NCBI GenBank assembly: GCA_029931535.1
Contig: JAQPZY010000951.1
Location: forward strand, 750,535-814,534
Length of the DNA: 64,000 nt
Direction of reading: 5' to 3'
Source of the DNA: Margaritifera margaritifera
Taxonomy: Eukaryota; Mollusca; Bivalvia; Unionida; Margaritiferidae
Position 1 is the first letter of the stretch; each line of letters opens with the position of its first letter. The notes below the pieces were generated by a model. The model was given only the letters and a program-made list of their open reading frames with translations. It did no database searches and had not been told where the DNA came from. A program made the translations under genes and the position numbers. Below, piece after piece: positions 1-11,206 of this stretch.

Positions 1-399
1 TTTACAAACGTAACATATGTGAGTGCGACAGATAAAATAATGTCATACATTCTTGATTTATCTATCAATGCCTTCCTTACATTTACTTTTAATGACAATA
101 AAATGTTCCAACATTAATACTCTATAACTTGCACTAACGTCATAACGAGATCATATGAAAATGATGTCAATGAAGACGTATTATCACATAAAATGATTTG
201 TGACGCATAGGATATATACTTTCCGTCTTCGTTTCTAACTCAAATATAATGGGAATTCTAACCCTTTTGGATCGATTAACTTGTATCAGAGACAATTTGG
301 TGAACATTTGAAAATGAAATGGAACACTCTGCACTGCAAAATATAATAAAAGTCAGGGCCTAAAACGCAGGTGTGAAGTATTTTTTATTTTTTTTTTAT
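1..399. other. AT-rich non-coding sequence
   Basis: No exon, RNA gene or recognisable repeat is seen here. A T-rich run ends directly at the left edge of the inverted-repeat element that follows. Confidence 0.5.
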
Positions 400-979
400 C
401 TGGCGATCGTTTCACACAAAATTCGTAACTTGCAACTAGCAATAAATCCGCACGTAACCCACACATAAGTGAAAATACCCGTTTCACCCCGCGTACTGAA
501 GTTAAGATTAGTTGTAAACAACGTGCAAAACATAGCGTAAGTTCCTTGCATTCACTTATAATTCATGTAAGCAAATATGATGATAAATCCGAACGTAACC
601 CACACATAAGTGAAAAGTATGGCGTAAGTAGAAAAGAAATGGAAGAAAATGATAGATTAAAGGCAAGATATTTTTAGTTAAAATTATTACAAAAACACAT
701 ACATGATTCATTTCTCCCTGAATTTTTACCTTTTATACTAATATGGTGTTTAGTTTCATAGATACTTATCAAGAAGGGTTGACGTACACGGCTGGAAAGC
801 TTCACATTCAGAATAAACATGTACAAAGAAACAAAACAACGTTCAATTGCACCATTAAATATTAAAGACCGGTCCTGTGCAATTACACAAAATTTACACT
901 GACATGTGCGCAATAACGGAAATAGTTACCTCAACTGTTTTCGAACTTGCCACTTACAACATGAAGCGCACATTGCACT

Positions 980-1005
980 GAGAGAGAGAGAGAGAGAGAG
1001 AGAGA
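980..1005. repeat. (GA)n microsatellite
   Basis: Uninterrupted GA dinucleotides inside the TIR element. Confidence 0.97.
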
Positions 1006-1867
1006 TAGCTATGAGATGTTACACTTATTGCCTGGTGGTGGTGATGATGATGACGAAGATGTCGAAGAAAAAATCAGCAACAACATAGTCGTTCACCATC
1101 AGCATCAACTCTTATCGTGATCGTCCTTACTGACATCATCTGTATTACTTTTGTTGCTTAGCATGGTAGTAACACCACAAATAGTAGCAGTAGTTGGTAA
1201 AACAACAGTTTGTAAGTTTAGTCATACTTTAATATTTATTTTGCAATTTTCGGATGCAAAGTAAACTGAAATGAGTAACAAACTTCATACAGACCATTTA
1301 AAGATCGTAATAGAGACGGCAGCCTTCGCCGACAGTCACACAACACAAACACACACACATTTCGGACACACACAAAATCAAACGAAAAATCGTAATGTAC
1401 ATGTATCTTTAGAAGTTATAATACGTGTATTGTACAGATTGAAAAATATGTATTTACAGTGTTGAGAAAACTATGATACGATGTTATGAACCTTATTAGA
1501 TTGCATGTATGTAACTGAAGAAAGCTCCTGCATTCTTCCATATATCATAGACTCCTTTTTAAAACAGAAAATCTTCAGGGGTAGGCTTGACAACTCACAG
1601 ACCAAGTGATAGTAAAGTTACCATGTTAAATGTCCATTTCTTCTTACATAGACAGTTTTACAAAATATCTAAATTATGTTTGAAAACAACTAGACCTATG
1701 TAGAAATATAATGCTTTAAGACATAAGTGAAACAATGATCAAGTGCTCTATTTGCTCGCTTTAAAATATTTCATAAGGTCGCTCAAAGATCCGATTTTGT
1801 TTCCAAGATGCTCTTCACAGTATATGGGCAAGTGCCAGAATATTGTATTTGCCCCCAACCCCTTTCT

Positions 1868-1918
1868 CCCCCCCCCCCCGCCCAGAAAGCAAAAAAGTCA
1901 ACATGCCCAAAATTACTG

Positions 1919-1955
<37 letters not shown>
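1868..1955. repeat. Poly-C tract and (TC)n microsatellite
   Basis: A run of C at 1868-1879 is followed by (TC)n at 1923-1955. The overlapping open frames on both strands here are translations of these runs. Confidence 0.95.
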
Positions 1956-1958
<3 letters not shown>

Positions 1959-3459
1959 CGGGGGAACACAATGAAACAAATGCATTAATCGATAGAAAGA
2001 CAGACAGAGAAAGACAGAGAGAGGTAGAGGTTCGAAAGTAATCAATTACGAATCATATCGTCAACTAAAAATAAGTTCTGCAATCGTGGAGAGATCAAAC
2101 ATTTTTATTTTGCTTGGGTCAACAGAAATCAAACTGCCACGGCCAAATTTGAAAAAAAAAGAGTGGTAAAATTCCAAGTTTACACCTTACTTTCGTCTTT
2201 GCAGAGGGTAAGGTTAACCACAAGAAAACATTGTTTCATTGCCAAAGGAAAAACTGATCTACTATATCCAATAATATTCTTCTGTTTCATCCCTTTTTCT
2301 TTCCTTTCTTGCTTTTCTTAAACAAGGAAAACGTCAGGGAATGTAACGAGTTAGAGAATTAACGAATTTAAGTTTACATACGATAAAACTTTGTGAGCGT
2401 AAGCAATAATTGCAGCGCACATAAACGGAAAGCCTATGCTATCATGTCTCCTGATTAATAGAGTATTCAAGTCCTATTTATCAATAAAAGATAACAGATA
2501 TTTTAGAGCAAAATCTCTTGTTGGTATGTTATCAACTTATCCTTCTCTGGACATGTTTCCATTAACCGGGGAAAAAGAAGATGAGAAAAAACTTGCGATT
2601 CTTTTCACATCCGGTTGTGGGTTGCATTTTTAAACGACCGTCGCATCAATGTTATGTTTTACAACTTGGGTTACATGTTCATGTTAACATTGACCTCTAT
2701 TCATTCAATCACTTGTTTACAATTCTCTATTATTTATGTGGTGTTCAATATGAAGATTTGAAACAAACACGAACATACAGTCCCTTTGATTTTTCTTTTC
2801 TTTTCTTATTTAATCTTACAGGAAAAATCATAAAATCACTCGTATTCAGTGGAATTGAAGAAAGATTTTTTGAAACGTGTTATGATAATATGCATTTAAC
2901 TTACGTGTGCACGGGTTACGTACACTAATATTACAATCCACTTACAGACGCTTTCATGAAACGTAACATACGTAAATTACGTACGGTCACTTACGTACAC
3001 GTAAATCCCCTTTGCCATTTGTAAGTTACATAAGCTTTGTGAAACGATCGCCTAGTAAAGGAACTTAGTTTTAGGAATGGTTTCGCCAGATTTGTACGCC
3101 CCGTCCATTACCGAATGTTTATAATATAGAGATCTGTCTGAATTACATTTTGAGGGTGATAATCAATGTTCTGTGTGAAGTGGCTGTAGAAAATTAACGT
3201 AATGCAATCATTGTACGTGTCCTAATTGTGATTTTTTTTTTTAAATATTTCTCTCATACACACACACGTACGTCGGTTTTTATTGGTTTCATTATTCTAT
3301 TTTTGGTTTATTTAGTATTTTTTTTACCTTACTTTTGGAAAAGGATATTAATAAGAACATATTTTCTTTGGAAGAGGATTTGTATAAATATGTGTTATGA
3401 TTGTTGTGTAGTTTGCATCGCATTTCCTGTTACATGTAAATAATCGGGCAGAACATTTT

Positions 3460-3720
3460 AACTTTATTTTGTTCTGACACATCATTGCACATCGAAAAAC
3501 CAGGATAAACCACCATCGTAAAATGGGCTACTGAAAGTTGTATCGGGCACAGCAGAGTTGGAAATGTACATGTTATAGTGATGAAGTAATTATTCTAAAG
3601 ATGGAGGCAAAGTAATACTGCGTAGGCATGGCTACAGAAAATAAATGCCACCACAACTAGCTTCCTCGTTGTATACACGGGTGCGTTGAAGTTTAGGAGA
3701 AATTGTTTCTGATGTGTATT
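3460..3720 (+). repeat. Dispersed repeat, copy 1
   Basis: The stretch around 3490-3620 (AAACCACC, CTACTG, CAGCA-GAGTTGGAAAT-TACATGT, GAGGCAAAGT) matches 14515-14640 in the same order and orientation, with substitutions. No coding capacity is seen. The family is unknown. Sequence from 3056 to 3460 shows nothing recognisable. Confidence 0.55.
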
Positions 3721-4021
3721 AGAGCAGCGACTATGTTTCTTTATATAAGTAAGTGTTAAGTCCATAATACCCTCCTATCAGGTGTGCTTATCTATATGTG
3801 AGTTAACAATGACGTACAATTAGGTGTGGTGTTGTTATTCACGAAGCGGAAATGTCAGGAACATACAATATTTTCATTACGTTATTCGTCAGGTGGGCAC
3901 TTTACAAGCATCCTTTGTAAGAGTCAAGGTAAAATCGTAGTTAATCAAAGATGGTGAAATTCTATATAATGTGCTTCTAGCACATATGTCGAGCAAATTA
4001 GTGATTATCAGTTCTAACTCC

Positions 4022-4023
<2 letters not shown>
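3721..4023. other. Non-coding, nothing recognised
   Basis: Unique-looking AT-rich sequence without splice-bounded open frames or repeats. Confidence 0.5.

Positions 4024-4090
<67 letters not shown>
4024..4090. repeat. (TA)n microsatellite
   Basis: About 33 TA units, directly abutting the hairpin element on its right. Confidence 0.98.
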
Positions 4091-4092
<2 letters not shown>

Positions 4093-4093
<1 letters not shown>

Positions 4094-4251
4094 TTATCAC
4101 AGTTACGCGATCTTGATTGCTAGATCACGTCGAGTTGTCAGCATTAGAAAATCCGGATCATTACGAGACGCGAAGCGTCGAGTCATGATCCGGATTTTTA
4201 TGCTGACAACGAGACGTGATCTAGCAATCAAAATCGCATTACTGTGATAAT
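4093..4251. mobile_element. Near-perfect 159-bp foldback (MITE-like) hairpin
   Basis: The left arm from 4093 (ATTATCACAGT...) is the reverse complement of the right arm ending at 4251 (...ACTGTGATAAT). Pairing runs through the whole element down to GACGC-GAA-GCGTC centred at about 4173, leaving a 3-nt loop. Only a few mismatches or single-base gaps are visible, for example TTACGCGATCTTG on the left against CAAAATCGCATTA on the right. No coding capacity. It sits at the end of a TA microsatellite, which fits TA-targeted insertion. A palindromic miniature element is most likely; a structured RNA is possible but untested. Confidence 0.8.
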
Positions 4252-5240
4252 GATATTTTTGTTATATACCTTTCAATTTTCAGATAATTTAATAAAATCA
4301 CTATATGTAGTTGAAAAAAAAAACACAAGAAATTGCTAAACATTTCAACCTCTATAATACGAACTTCATCTTAAAGCATAAACCGAATTACTTTTCGAAA
4401 GGCTGACATGCACATGAATATTAGTTTATGAAGTAAGTTTGTGAAAAAACGCTCGCTCAGTTTGACTACCATCACTGTCAGTAACACGAATTCTTCGACG
4501 CTTGAGGGCAGACTACTCATATATGTGATTTACAGTTATTGTACAGTTCTGAAATTTTGCATCACGGAAGTTTTCACCAGATGAATGACTGGAAGTTCCT
4601 TCCAGAGGCCAGGTTGAATGCGGTTGAACTGTTTATGGAGAAACATTGTGAGAGGCTCCGATGGGAACTTGACACGGGAATGACAACATTATTTTGACAA
4701 TTATTTACAACAGGATTGGAGAAATTGTTGGAACTTGATGGTACAGATTTTTTGCAGAGAATATTACTCATTTATAATTTCAAATTCATCGATTATGCGT
4801 GAAACTCACTAACGTTACCATTTGTGAATTTCCGTAAATGGGTTGTACTGTACAACTGTAATGTTTTGGTACGCGATTTCCGAATATGATCTTTTTTCAG
4901 ACGAACATTTTGGGAATATTTTACTACTTCAAAATAAGGAAAAAATGCTTTTTTATTGTTGTTGTGACAAAAACATGTTTTAGACCTTTCAGATATTTTA
5001 CATATAGCGCAAGGTTTCTTAACTAACGTCACTGTGAGAGCTTTGTTTACTGCTAGTGTTGGCATTCCATCGCTAGGGGCGCTGATATTGTCACCAGGAA
5101 ACCTCGAGGATAAAGTAGTCTCAGCCTCGTTTGAGAGTATGGTGATACGGGTTTGGAAAACGATAGTATCGTTTTCCTGCTTGTATGAAATGACGGTAAA
5201 ATTCTGGCTATTGCTTCGGTAGAAAATTGGTAGGTGTATA

Positions 5241-5243
<3 letters not shown>
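4252..5243. other. Non-coding, nothing recognised
   Basis: Open frames here are short, lack splice contexts and have no recognisable product. Confidence 0.5.
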
Positions 5244-5298
<55 letters not shown>

Positions 5299-5316
5299 GA
5301 TGGATAATCTGTATTG

Positions 5317-5351
<35 letters not shown>
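5244..5351. repeat. Two (TA)n arrays with a repeated junction
   Basis: TA arrays at 5244-5296 and 5319-5351 are each followed by TATGGGATGGATA. A short unit (TA array plus junction) has therefore probably been duplicated. The 150-codon minus-strand frame across here is microsatellite translation. Confidence 0.9.
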
Positions 5352-5353
<2 letters not shown>

Positions 5354-5844
5354 GATGGATACTTGTAGACTTGTTTTGTTTGCAAATGTTCTAGCCATGT
5401 GTAGCGTCTTAGAGCTGCCTGAAAATGATATTTATGACACTTGTATATGTACGTCAGTAGCACTCTGCCCCATATTGCTCTCTCTCTTGCTGACCTGGTG
5501 AACATCTAATCTAAATGAACTGTATGGCAAGAGGTTTAAGAAGGAAAAATACCCACAATCAGTGTACACGCATTTTATTCTTTATTCATAGGTTTTTTAA
5601 AATATTGTTCTTCCAAAAATACTTTGATAGAGCAATCGGCATATACTTCTATCATAAAACATTTACATTTATATTTGAAGATCACGTGAGCATGTATTAG
5701 GATATGAGTTGCAAAAAATCAACTAAGGTAATATTTATTTATTCTGTGTATGAATTGTACCGTAGCGATTTTGCGGCATATTTGGAATATATGTGTATAT
5801 GTATCAATGAATGAAATCAAAAGACATAATTACCTCTTCAGAAA
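5352..5844. other. Non-coding, nothing recognised
   Basis: No feature could be supported in this AT-rich stretch. Confidence 0.5.
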
Positions 5845-6091
5845 CAAAATAGATTTATTTAGAGACAAAAGCCAAAGGCCAAATTCACCGACGACATAAA
5901 GAGATTAAAACTTAAACAAAGGGCGTAACCGGCTGCGCTACGGTGAACATATGACGGCTTGGTTGGTATTCTTTAATAACTGTAGCAAAATAGATTTATT
6001 TAGAACAAAAGCCAAACATTTAATTCACCGACGACACAGAGAGATTAAATATTAAACAAAGGGTTGGTTGGTGTGCTTTAATAACTGTAAC
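5845..6091. repeat. Imperfect tandem duplication
   Basis: AAAATAGATTTATTTAGA, then AAAAGCCAAA, AATTCACCGACGACA, AGAGATTAAA and GGTTGGT-TTTAATAACTGTA occur in the same order at 5845-5985 and 5986-6091. The second unit lacks about 38 bp present in the first. On the minus strand that extra piece reads TAGCGCAGCCGGTTA, which resembles a tRNA A-box, so the unit may derive from a SINE. Confidence 0.75.
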
Positions 6092-7369
6092 ATCAAAAAT
6101 GCAACGAACAACACGAACCTTTTAAAATGACAATCAAATCCGGAAAGCGATAATCACTTATTAAAGACAAAGCAAAGAACGCATTCATTCCAGGCATTTC
6201 GGATTGACTTCAAAGACAAGCGACGTACTCGACCTCTACAGACACGTCCTTTAAAAAGGTATCTCATTTATGACATTATCGGCGTTGTGCGGTTTTTCAC
6301 AAAGATAAAGAGTCGATACGAAACGTTAAATTGACCATATGCATCCTTGACTACTCTCTTTGAAGGAGGAATAGTTCATCGTAATGGGGATTTACATGTC
6401 TTCGGCACTAGAATGGTGGTTAGCGACATGCACTTTATTTACGCTCTGCAGCATATAACGCTGCCTGCATGACCTGTAGATTTTAGCAAATTCGTAGCCA
6501 GACTTGTTTTTTTTTTTTTTTTTTTTTTTCGTTGTTGTTTAGAGCAAGTGTCCTAAGCGGCCATGTTTACAATGGATTCAATACAAGATCAGTGGAGTTT
6601 GTCTCTGTTTATGTGATGTTGATCGTTCACAGCAGTGTCGTTGAGACCGATCGGCACTTTGCACAAATTAGAAAACTCCAACCCTATGAAAAATGGGCAA
6701 GCCCATCCGCAGAATAAATACAGAATTAAAAAATTAACAAAACAATTAGAAACAAAAAAAAAAGAAACAGAAAGATTCGCATATACTAATATAAGTATAC
6801 AATTATATAGGTAACACATCTAAATGTAACAAGGAAACAACAGAGGTGCCTTTAAGTAAGAGGTGAGGACGATGAGAGGCTATACGATGAAAGCGCTGCG
6901 CGAGGTAGTAAGACTCACATAAGAGGCTCAGAAAATAAGGGCACAAGAAAAAATATACACAAGACACAACAAGAGCATGGAGAAACACAAACAAATACTA
7001 ACACATGCGAATCGTAAACGCACAGAGCATACAGACCTAAAATGCAAGAAACACGGTTTCTTTTTTCTTGAAGTAATATGTTTATTTGCATAGATAGTTA
7101 ATATACTCACTACGTAGAGATTACCTACTTAATCCTTTAATCCTTTTGCTACTACAACTATATCTTTAAGTACAGTTTGCAAAGAAATAGCTATTGTACG
7201 CAAGAATTAATACAATTGCATTATCAGCTCTTCCATTTTTTTAAAAGGAAAAAAAATAATAACTGTTTAGGCTATGTTAAAAGCCAGCTTATTACCAATT
7301 ATACGAGGCAATGCTCCTGTTGCTTTTTAAAGAGTAATTAATATTTTGTATATCTTTTTAGAACTTATG
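6092..7369. other. Non-coding with poly-T tract
   Basis: Contains a T run at 6507-6529. No exon, RNA gene or repeat relationship was recognised in the rest. Confidence 0.5.
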
Positions 7370-7690
7370 AATGCACGAATCAGCGTTGCCGCTACCGCTG
7401 CTACCACCACAGCTTCAGCTGCTACCTACTGTTAATCCTTTTATAAAATTTGCTATGGTTAGACCAAGAGTTGCTCCTATCATACCAATAACTTGAACAA
7501 CAGTAGCAATTGTTACACCTTTTTCTTTGATAAGGTGTTTTAAAAATTTCACTTAATGGTAACTTTTCTGTAACTTTGTGATGTATTTTGTCCATAATTG
7601 TCTAAAGTGATTTGCCATATTTGCTACATGATCAACTATTTGTTTTCTAGTTTGATTTTCCCTTTTTGCAAACGTTCGTGCAGTTTAGCT
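7370..7690 (-). pseudogene. Decayed multi-gene element, copy 1, minus-strand gene remnant
   Basis: Reading leftward from about 7690, fragments appear in successive frames: KQIVDHVANMANHFRQLW, then a hydrophobic stretch GVTIATVVQVIGMIGATLG, then a Gly/Ser-rich tail (GGSSGSGNADS). The same order of basic helix, CVTIETVLTAIGMT-type hydrophobic segment and SSGGRSGSGS tail is found at 14640-14950 on the minus strand, so the two are paralogues. Frameshifts and stops break the frame. The hydrophobic-then-Gly/Ser architecture suggests a membrane-associated or structural protein; I do not recognise the family. Confidence 0.55.
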
Positions 7691-7699
7691 TTTGAATAC

Positions 7700-8560
7700 G
7701 TATAAGATATTGGAGTCAGTAGTATAAATGAAGACGGGATAAGCAAAGTCTACAAACAGAAATTAAAACATAATATAGTAAAGCAACATTCAAGGAAATA
7801 ACTGGTAAACAACTGTAGTTGGACAAAATGGATTCAAAACAAATCAACAAAAGATAAGGAAGTTTAGTAAATGTTCGATCAGCCAAAATATCAGTCGTTG
7901 TCAGATGTAATACTACTAGGAATAACATCTTTGATGAGTGCATTTATTTCAATTGATAACACAAATCATTACAGAAAGAGCTGAAATAAGACTTCGTAAG
8001 AGCAAACGGAATTAGATACTTTATAAGGTTTGTATCTATTATTTTTCGATTGACAATTTCAGTATTAACTGTTTGCTTGATAACTTTTAAGCACATTATT
8101 TTTAATAAGTAAGATAAAAATCAGGACGTAATTTATAGTAATGACATTACAATACCAACGCCAGATACCTCAAAATGTCACACAAGTAAATCTCTAGAAA
8201 GTTACAACGTTGGTAACTATAAATATTATTACTTTAAGGTATTTTCAAAGTTGATAAAAACGTTACTTGAAACAGGACGTAAGCACTCTTAAAAGAGACG
8301 TCTAGGCTCTTAAACAAGATCAGAAAATGGCTTGAATAACTCTTTACGAAAACTACAATTTTGATGCAAAATAAAAAGATGTGGAGAAAGGAAAACTGAA
8401 GAAAATGTAAAGATTCCTTAAGTCACCAGAGAATGTAACTTTACGAAAGATAAAAGATCTTCAAATAGTTGAATTTAGAAAAAAACTTGTCAATACTTTA
8501 ACATATCACTTTCTGAGAAGATAATTGGTCCAAATAAGCCCATTAAATTCTTGCTGAGTA
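7700..8560 (+). pseudogene. Decayed multi-gene element, copy 1, plus-strand gene remnant
   Basis: From about 7735 the plus strand reads GISKVYKQKLKHNIV, then DVILLGITSL. This aligns by eye with 15840-16030 (GINKAYKQELKLLY and NVIILGITYL), and DNA similarity continues to about 8500 against 15790-16560. Compared with the second copy, the part corresponding to about 14950-15790 is missing, so this copy is an internally deleted derivative joined near 7700. Several frameshifts and stops are present. Function unknown. Confidence 0.55.
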
Positions 8561-8958
8561 TTCTCATTATTGGTTGACTGCGACCGTGGGAATTTTCCTT
8601 GCCCCACCTTCTTTAACCTTTTGTTTTTTTTTAACTATTACTATCAACAATATATGACGGCTGTCCATCCAATCGGTAGCTCAATGGACATTGGGAAAAA
8701 CGGGCGACTATCACAGAAGCCCACAGTAGTGGTTATGTATTTCGGAACATGGCCAATTTACCCTACGTAGAATTCTCCGATTGTCAAACTAAAATTAGAA
8801 CATGAGTAAACCCACTGGACTTTCGCCCAGTTAAACAGAAAGTGTAGGAGAACCGAGAAAATCCAAAACGCTATCCAATACGGAACATATCGAGTTTATG
8901 TAGAGAAACGCCCGGCAGTCTATTGTAATGCAGACAGGACCTTTACATTGCTGCTACC
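8561..8958. other. Non-coding spacer
   Basis: Nothing recognised between the decayed element and the tandem duplication. Confidence 0.5.
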
Positions 8959-11206
8959 ATACAGTACGGGTCTTGCACCCCACCCCAGGACAAGCGTGGT
9001 TCAAGTGTCAACCTATAGCATACAGGAGTAAATAAGCCCACTTCTTTTATGAAGAGAATGTCGACAAATACTGGTCCCTCAACTGAAAAAAAAAGTTATC
9101 AAAAGACAGCATTCTTCCGAGTGAAATAATGCAAATATCCGGTTGCAAAATATTCAACCTGGGAAACACTATAGAGCCATATGAATGCAAACAGGCAGCT
9201 ACATAACACCTTTAAATTTAGTACTCTTTCTACAGCCAGTAATAATCCCTTCAGACAAATATCCAACAAAAAGAATGATATTTCTTCTTCCGTATCCAAT
9301 AATGCATCTGTGGTGAATGTCCATGGTTGAATATGCACTCTTTTTGGTGGACGTTGTAAACAGTCTCATTAAAATCTATGCATATGGCGCCAGCTCCAAC
9401 TCCAGCGGACGTGACCGTGTGAACTGTGTGACATCACACAGAAATTTCCACTTGAGATCCAATGTTAAAGAATGATGTTGTCAAATGTTCTATCAATTGG
9501 AAGGATAGCTGATCTTCGAATTGCAATTTGCATTTTAAAAAATCTACTTCTAAAATGTTATTGGTCATTGAATTGTGCAATATTGCGTCAAGTCGCTTCT
9601 AGGACTATTCTTTTTTCACGCGCAAGTTTTGAAACGTGTCTGAACCAGAATTAAATGAAACGCCGAATATTATTTGTTCTTCTTTCGATCTAGATTCTTC
9701 CCATTCAAAATAAAATCTATGTGACAAACATCATCTCCATTGGGCAAGGCCCGCAAAAGCTGGAAATTATTCAACTCATTTCATAAATTCAATATTAAAT
9801 CATTACCCTTTTGAGATCTTTTATGTATGTTATATGAATAATACAATATCGCAATATCTTACATTGATATTTGTCAAGTGAACAGAACAGTTTTGTATCT
9901 GTTATGTTAACATACAATATTATAATTCATATTTGTTGCATTTGCCGGTTCAGACATATTAAAACTCACATTACAAGCAACCATAATAGATTTTTCAATT
10001 TTATTTCCACGAGAGATTACACAATAAAAGTAAACAAGTATCGGTATATACTTGGAATATTTTACAGATAGCATATAAAAGATTAAATCCTCATATATCT
10101 CGTTTTATTTCAATTAAATAGATGATCGTCCAGGCCAAGTAAGATCATTTTTAAAGGTTCTTCGGTCACTGAAGACCAAAATAATTTTATTCCTTTTTCC
10201 AATTATGTATTACATTCTAGGTAAGTGTTGTCTGTGTGGGAATATCCCCGTCATTGCCTGGCTTTATGCGTGTTTTGAGATTTCAGGACATCACATATGA
10301 ATTGGATTAAACTAGTTTTCGATACGGCACCATCCACATTAACAGGCAAAAATGTAATGCTTTCCAATCTGTCACCGGCCACATTCTGGAACATTCATAA
10401 AAAGCATACTGATACGGCCAGACACTAATTCGTTTAGTGTTTCTTAGATATATTTTGACCTATCAAAACGCGTACATGTCTTTGTTTCTAAGGAACTGTT
10501 CATAATTTACCAGGGCGACGTCTGTAGCTCCTTGAGATACTCAATAAGAAAGATAATCTTTAAAACAATATTCTTCTCTGCTGATTACTGCAGTGCTATT
10601 TAAAATTTGCTATTCCAGAAATTAATGCCTTTTGTTTTATGATAATAATGTGAACAAGCAACAACATGTGAATCAATGCATTTGGCTTTCATATAACTCA
10701 ACATTTAAAGGTGAAAATATCACTACCTAACATTTATAAATTGTGTGTCCTTGAGAATCTTACTGCTTGATATATTTCTTCTTATTATTATTAATATTCT
10801 TCTTCTTTGAAAGGGTTGAATTTCGTGAGAGGTTGCTTGTATGTGTTGGCTGTCAGAGGAGCAGTGCATGTATGTTCCTTTTTAAAATGTATACACGTTT
10901 GTTCATCATGCCAAATTATACTGGATAAATTGAACAAGATATATCTTATCGAAGAAATAGGGATTGACGTGTCTACGTTGTCGATCATTGCTCCTGATAC
11001 ATACATGACATCAACATTAATATTCTAAATATATATCCATTGGGACATTTATTATGGGGACACGATACACAAACCATTCCTTCGTAGGAATCGTAGGCAG
11101 TTTCGGTGCATTCAGGAGGAATATAAACATCAAGGAAATATATATGTGGACAGCGGAGAAAGGCGTCCTGTTAGTTCAAATCTAGAATGACAAATATAAT
11201 GTTGTA
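8959..11206. repeat. 2,248-bp tandem duplication, unit 1
   Basis: This segment and the next match base for base with an offset of 2,248. I see only about seven differences, for example near 9480, 9551, 10589, 10593, 10962 and 11167-11168. The breakpoints are sharp: similarity begins after 8958 and stops after 13454, with no evident microhomology. No coding frame inside looks real. Near identity implies a recent duplication or an assembly artefact (two haplotypes placed in tandem). Confidence 0.95.

Larger units (their letters stand above)
400..3055. mobile_element. Non-autonomous TIR element, about 2.65 kb
   Basis: The left end at 400-450 and the reverse complement of the right end at 3012-3055 share CT(A)GGCGATCGTTTCACA, followed by a related GTAACTT-CAA stretch, so they form terminal inverted repeats of about 40 bp. 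Both ends contain short repeated ACGTAA/TTACGT words. A block ending ACGTAACCCACACATAAGTG occurs twice near the left end, around 445-475 and 585-615. No transposase is seen inside. The interior holds (GA)n, (TC)n and poly-C runs, and a 115-codon open frame at 2581-2928 that I do not regard as a gene. No target-site duplication is clear beyond a possible TA. A non-autonomous cut-and-paste or foldback element is the best reading; chance pairing of related subrepeats is the alternative. Confidence 0.5.

Noticed and set aside
1743..2045. Overlapping open frames on both strands across (TC)n
   Set aside because: They are translations of a microsatellite and poly-C run (SLSLSL, RERERE) with no other support.
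2581..2928. 115-codon plus frame inside the TIR element
   Set aside because: No recognisable motif, composition is that of random AT-rich DNA, and no sign of a transposase catalytic triad.
5053..5505. 150-codon minus-strand frame
   Set aside because: Its middle is (TA)n translated as YIYIYI. The flanks have no domain and no splice sites.
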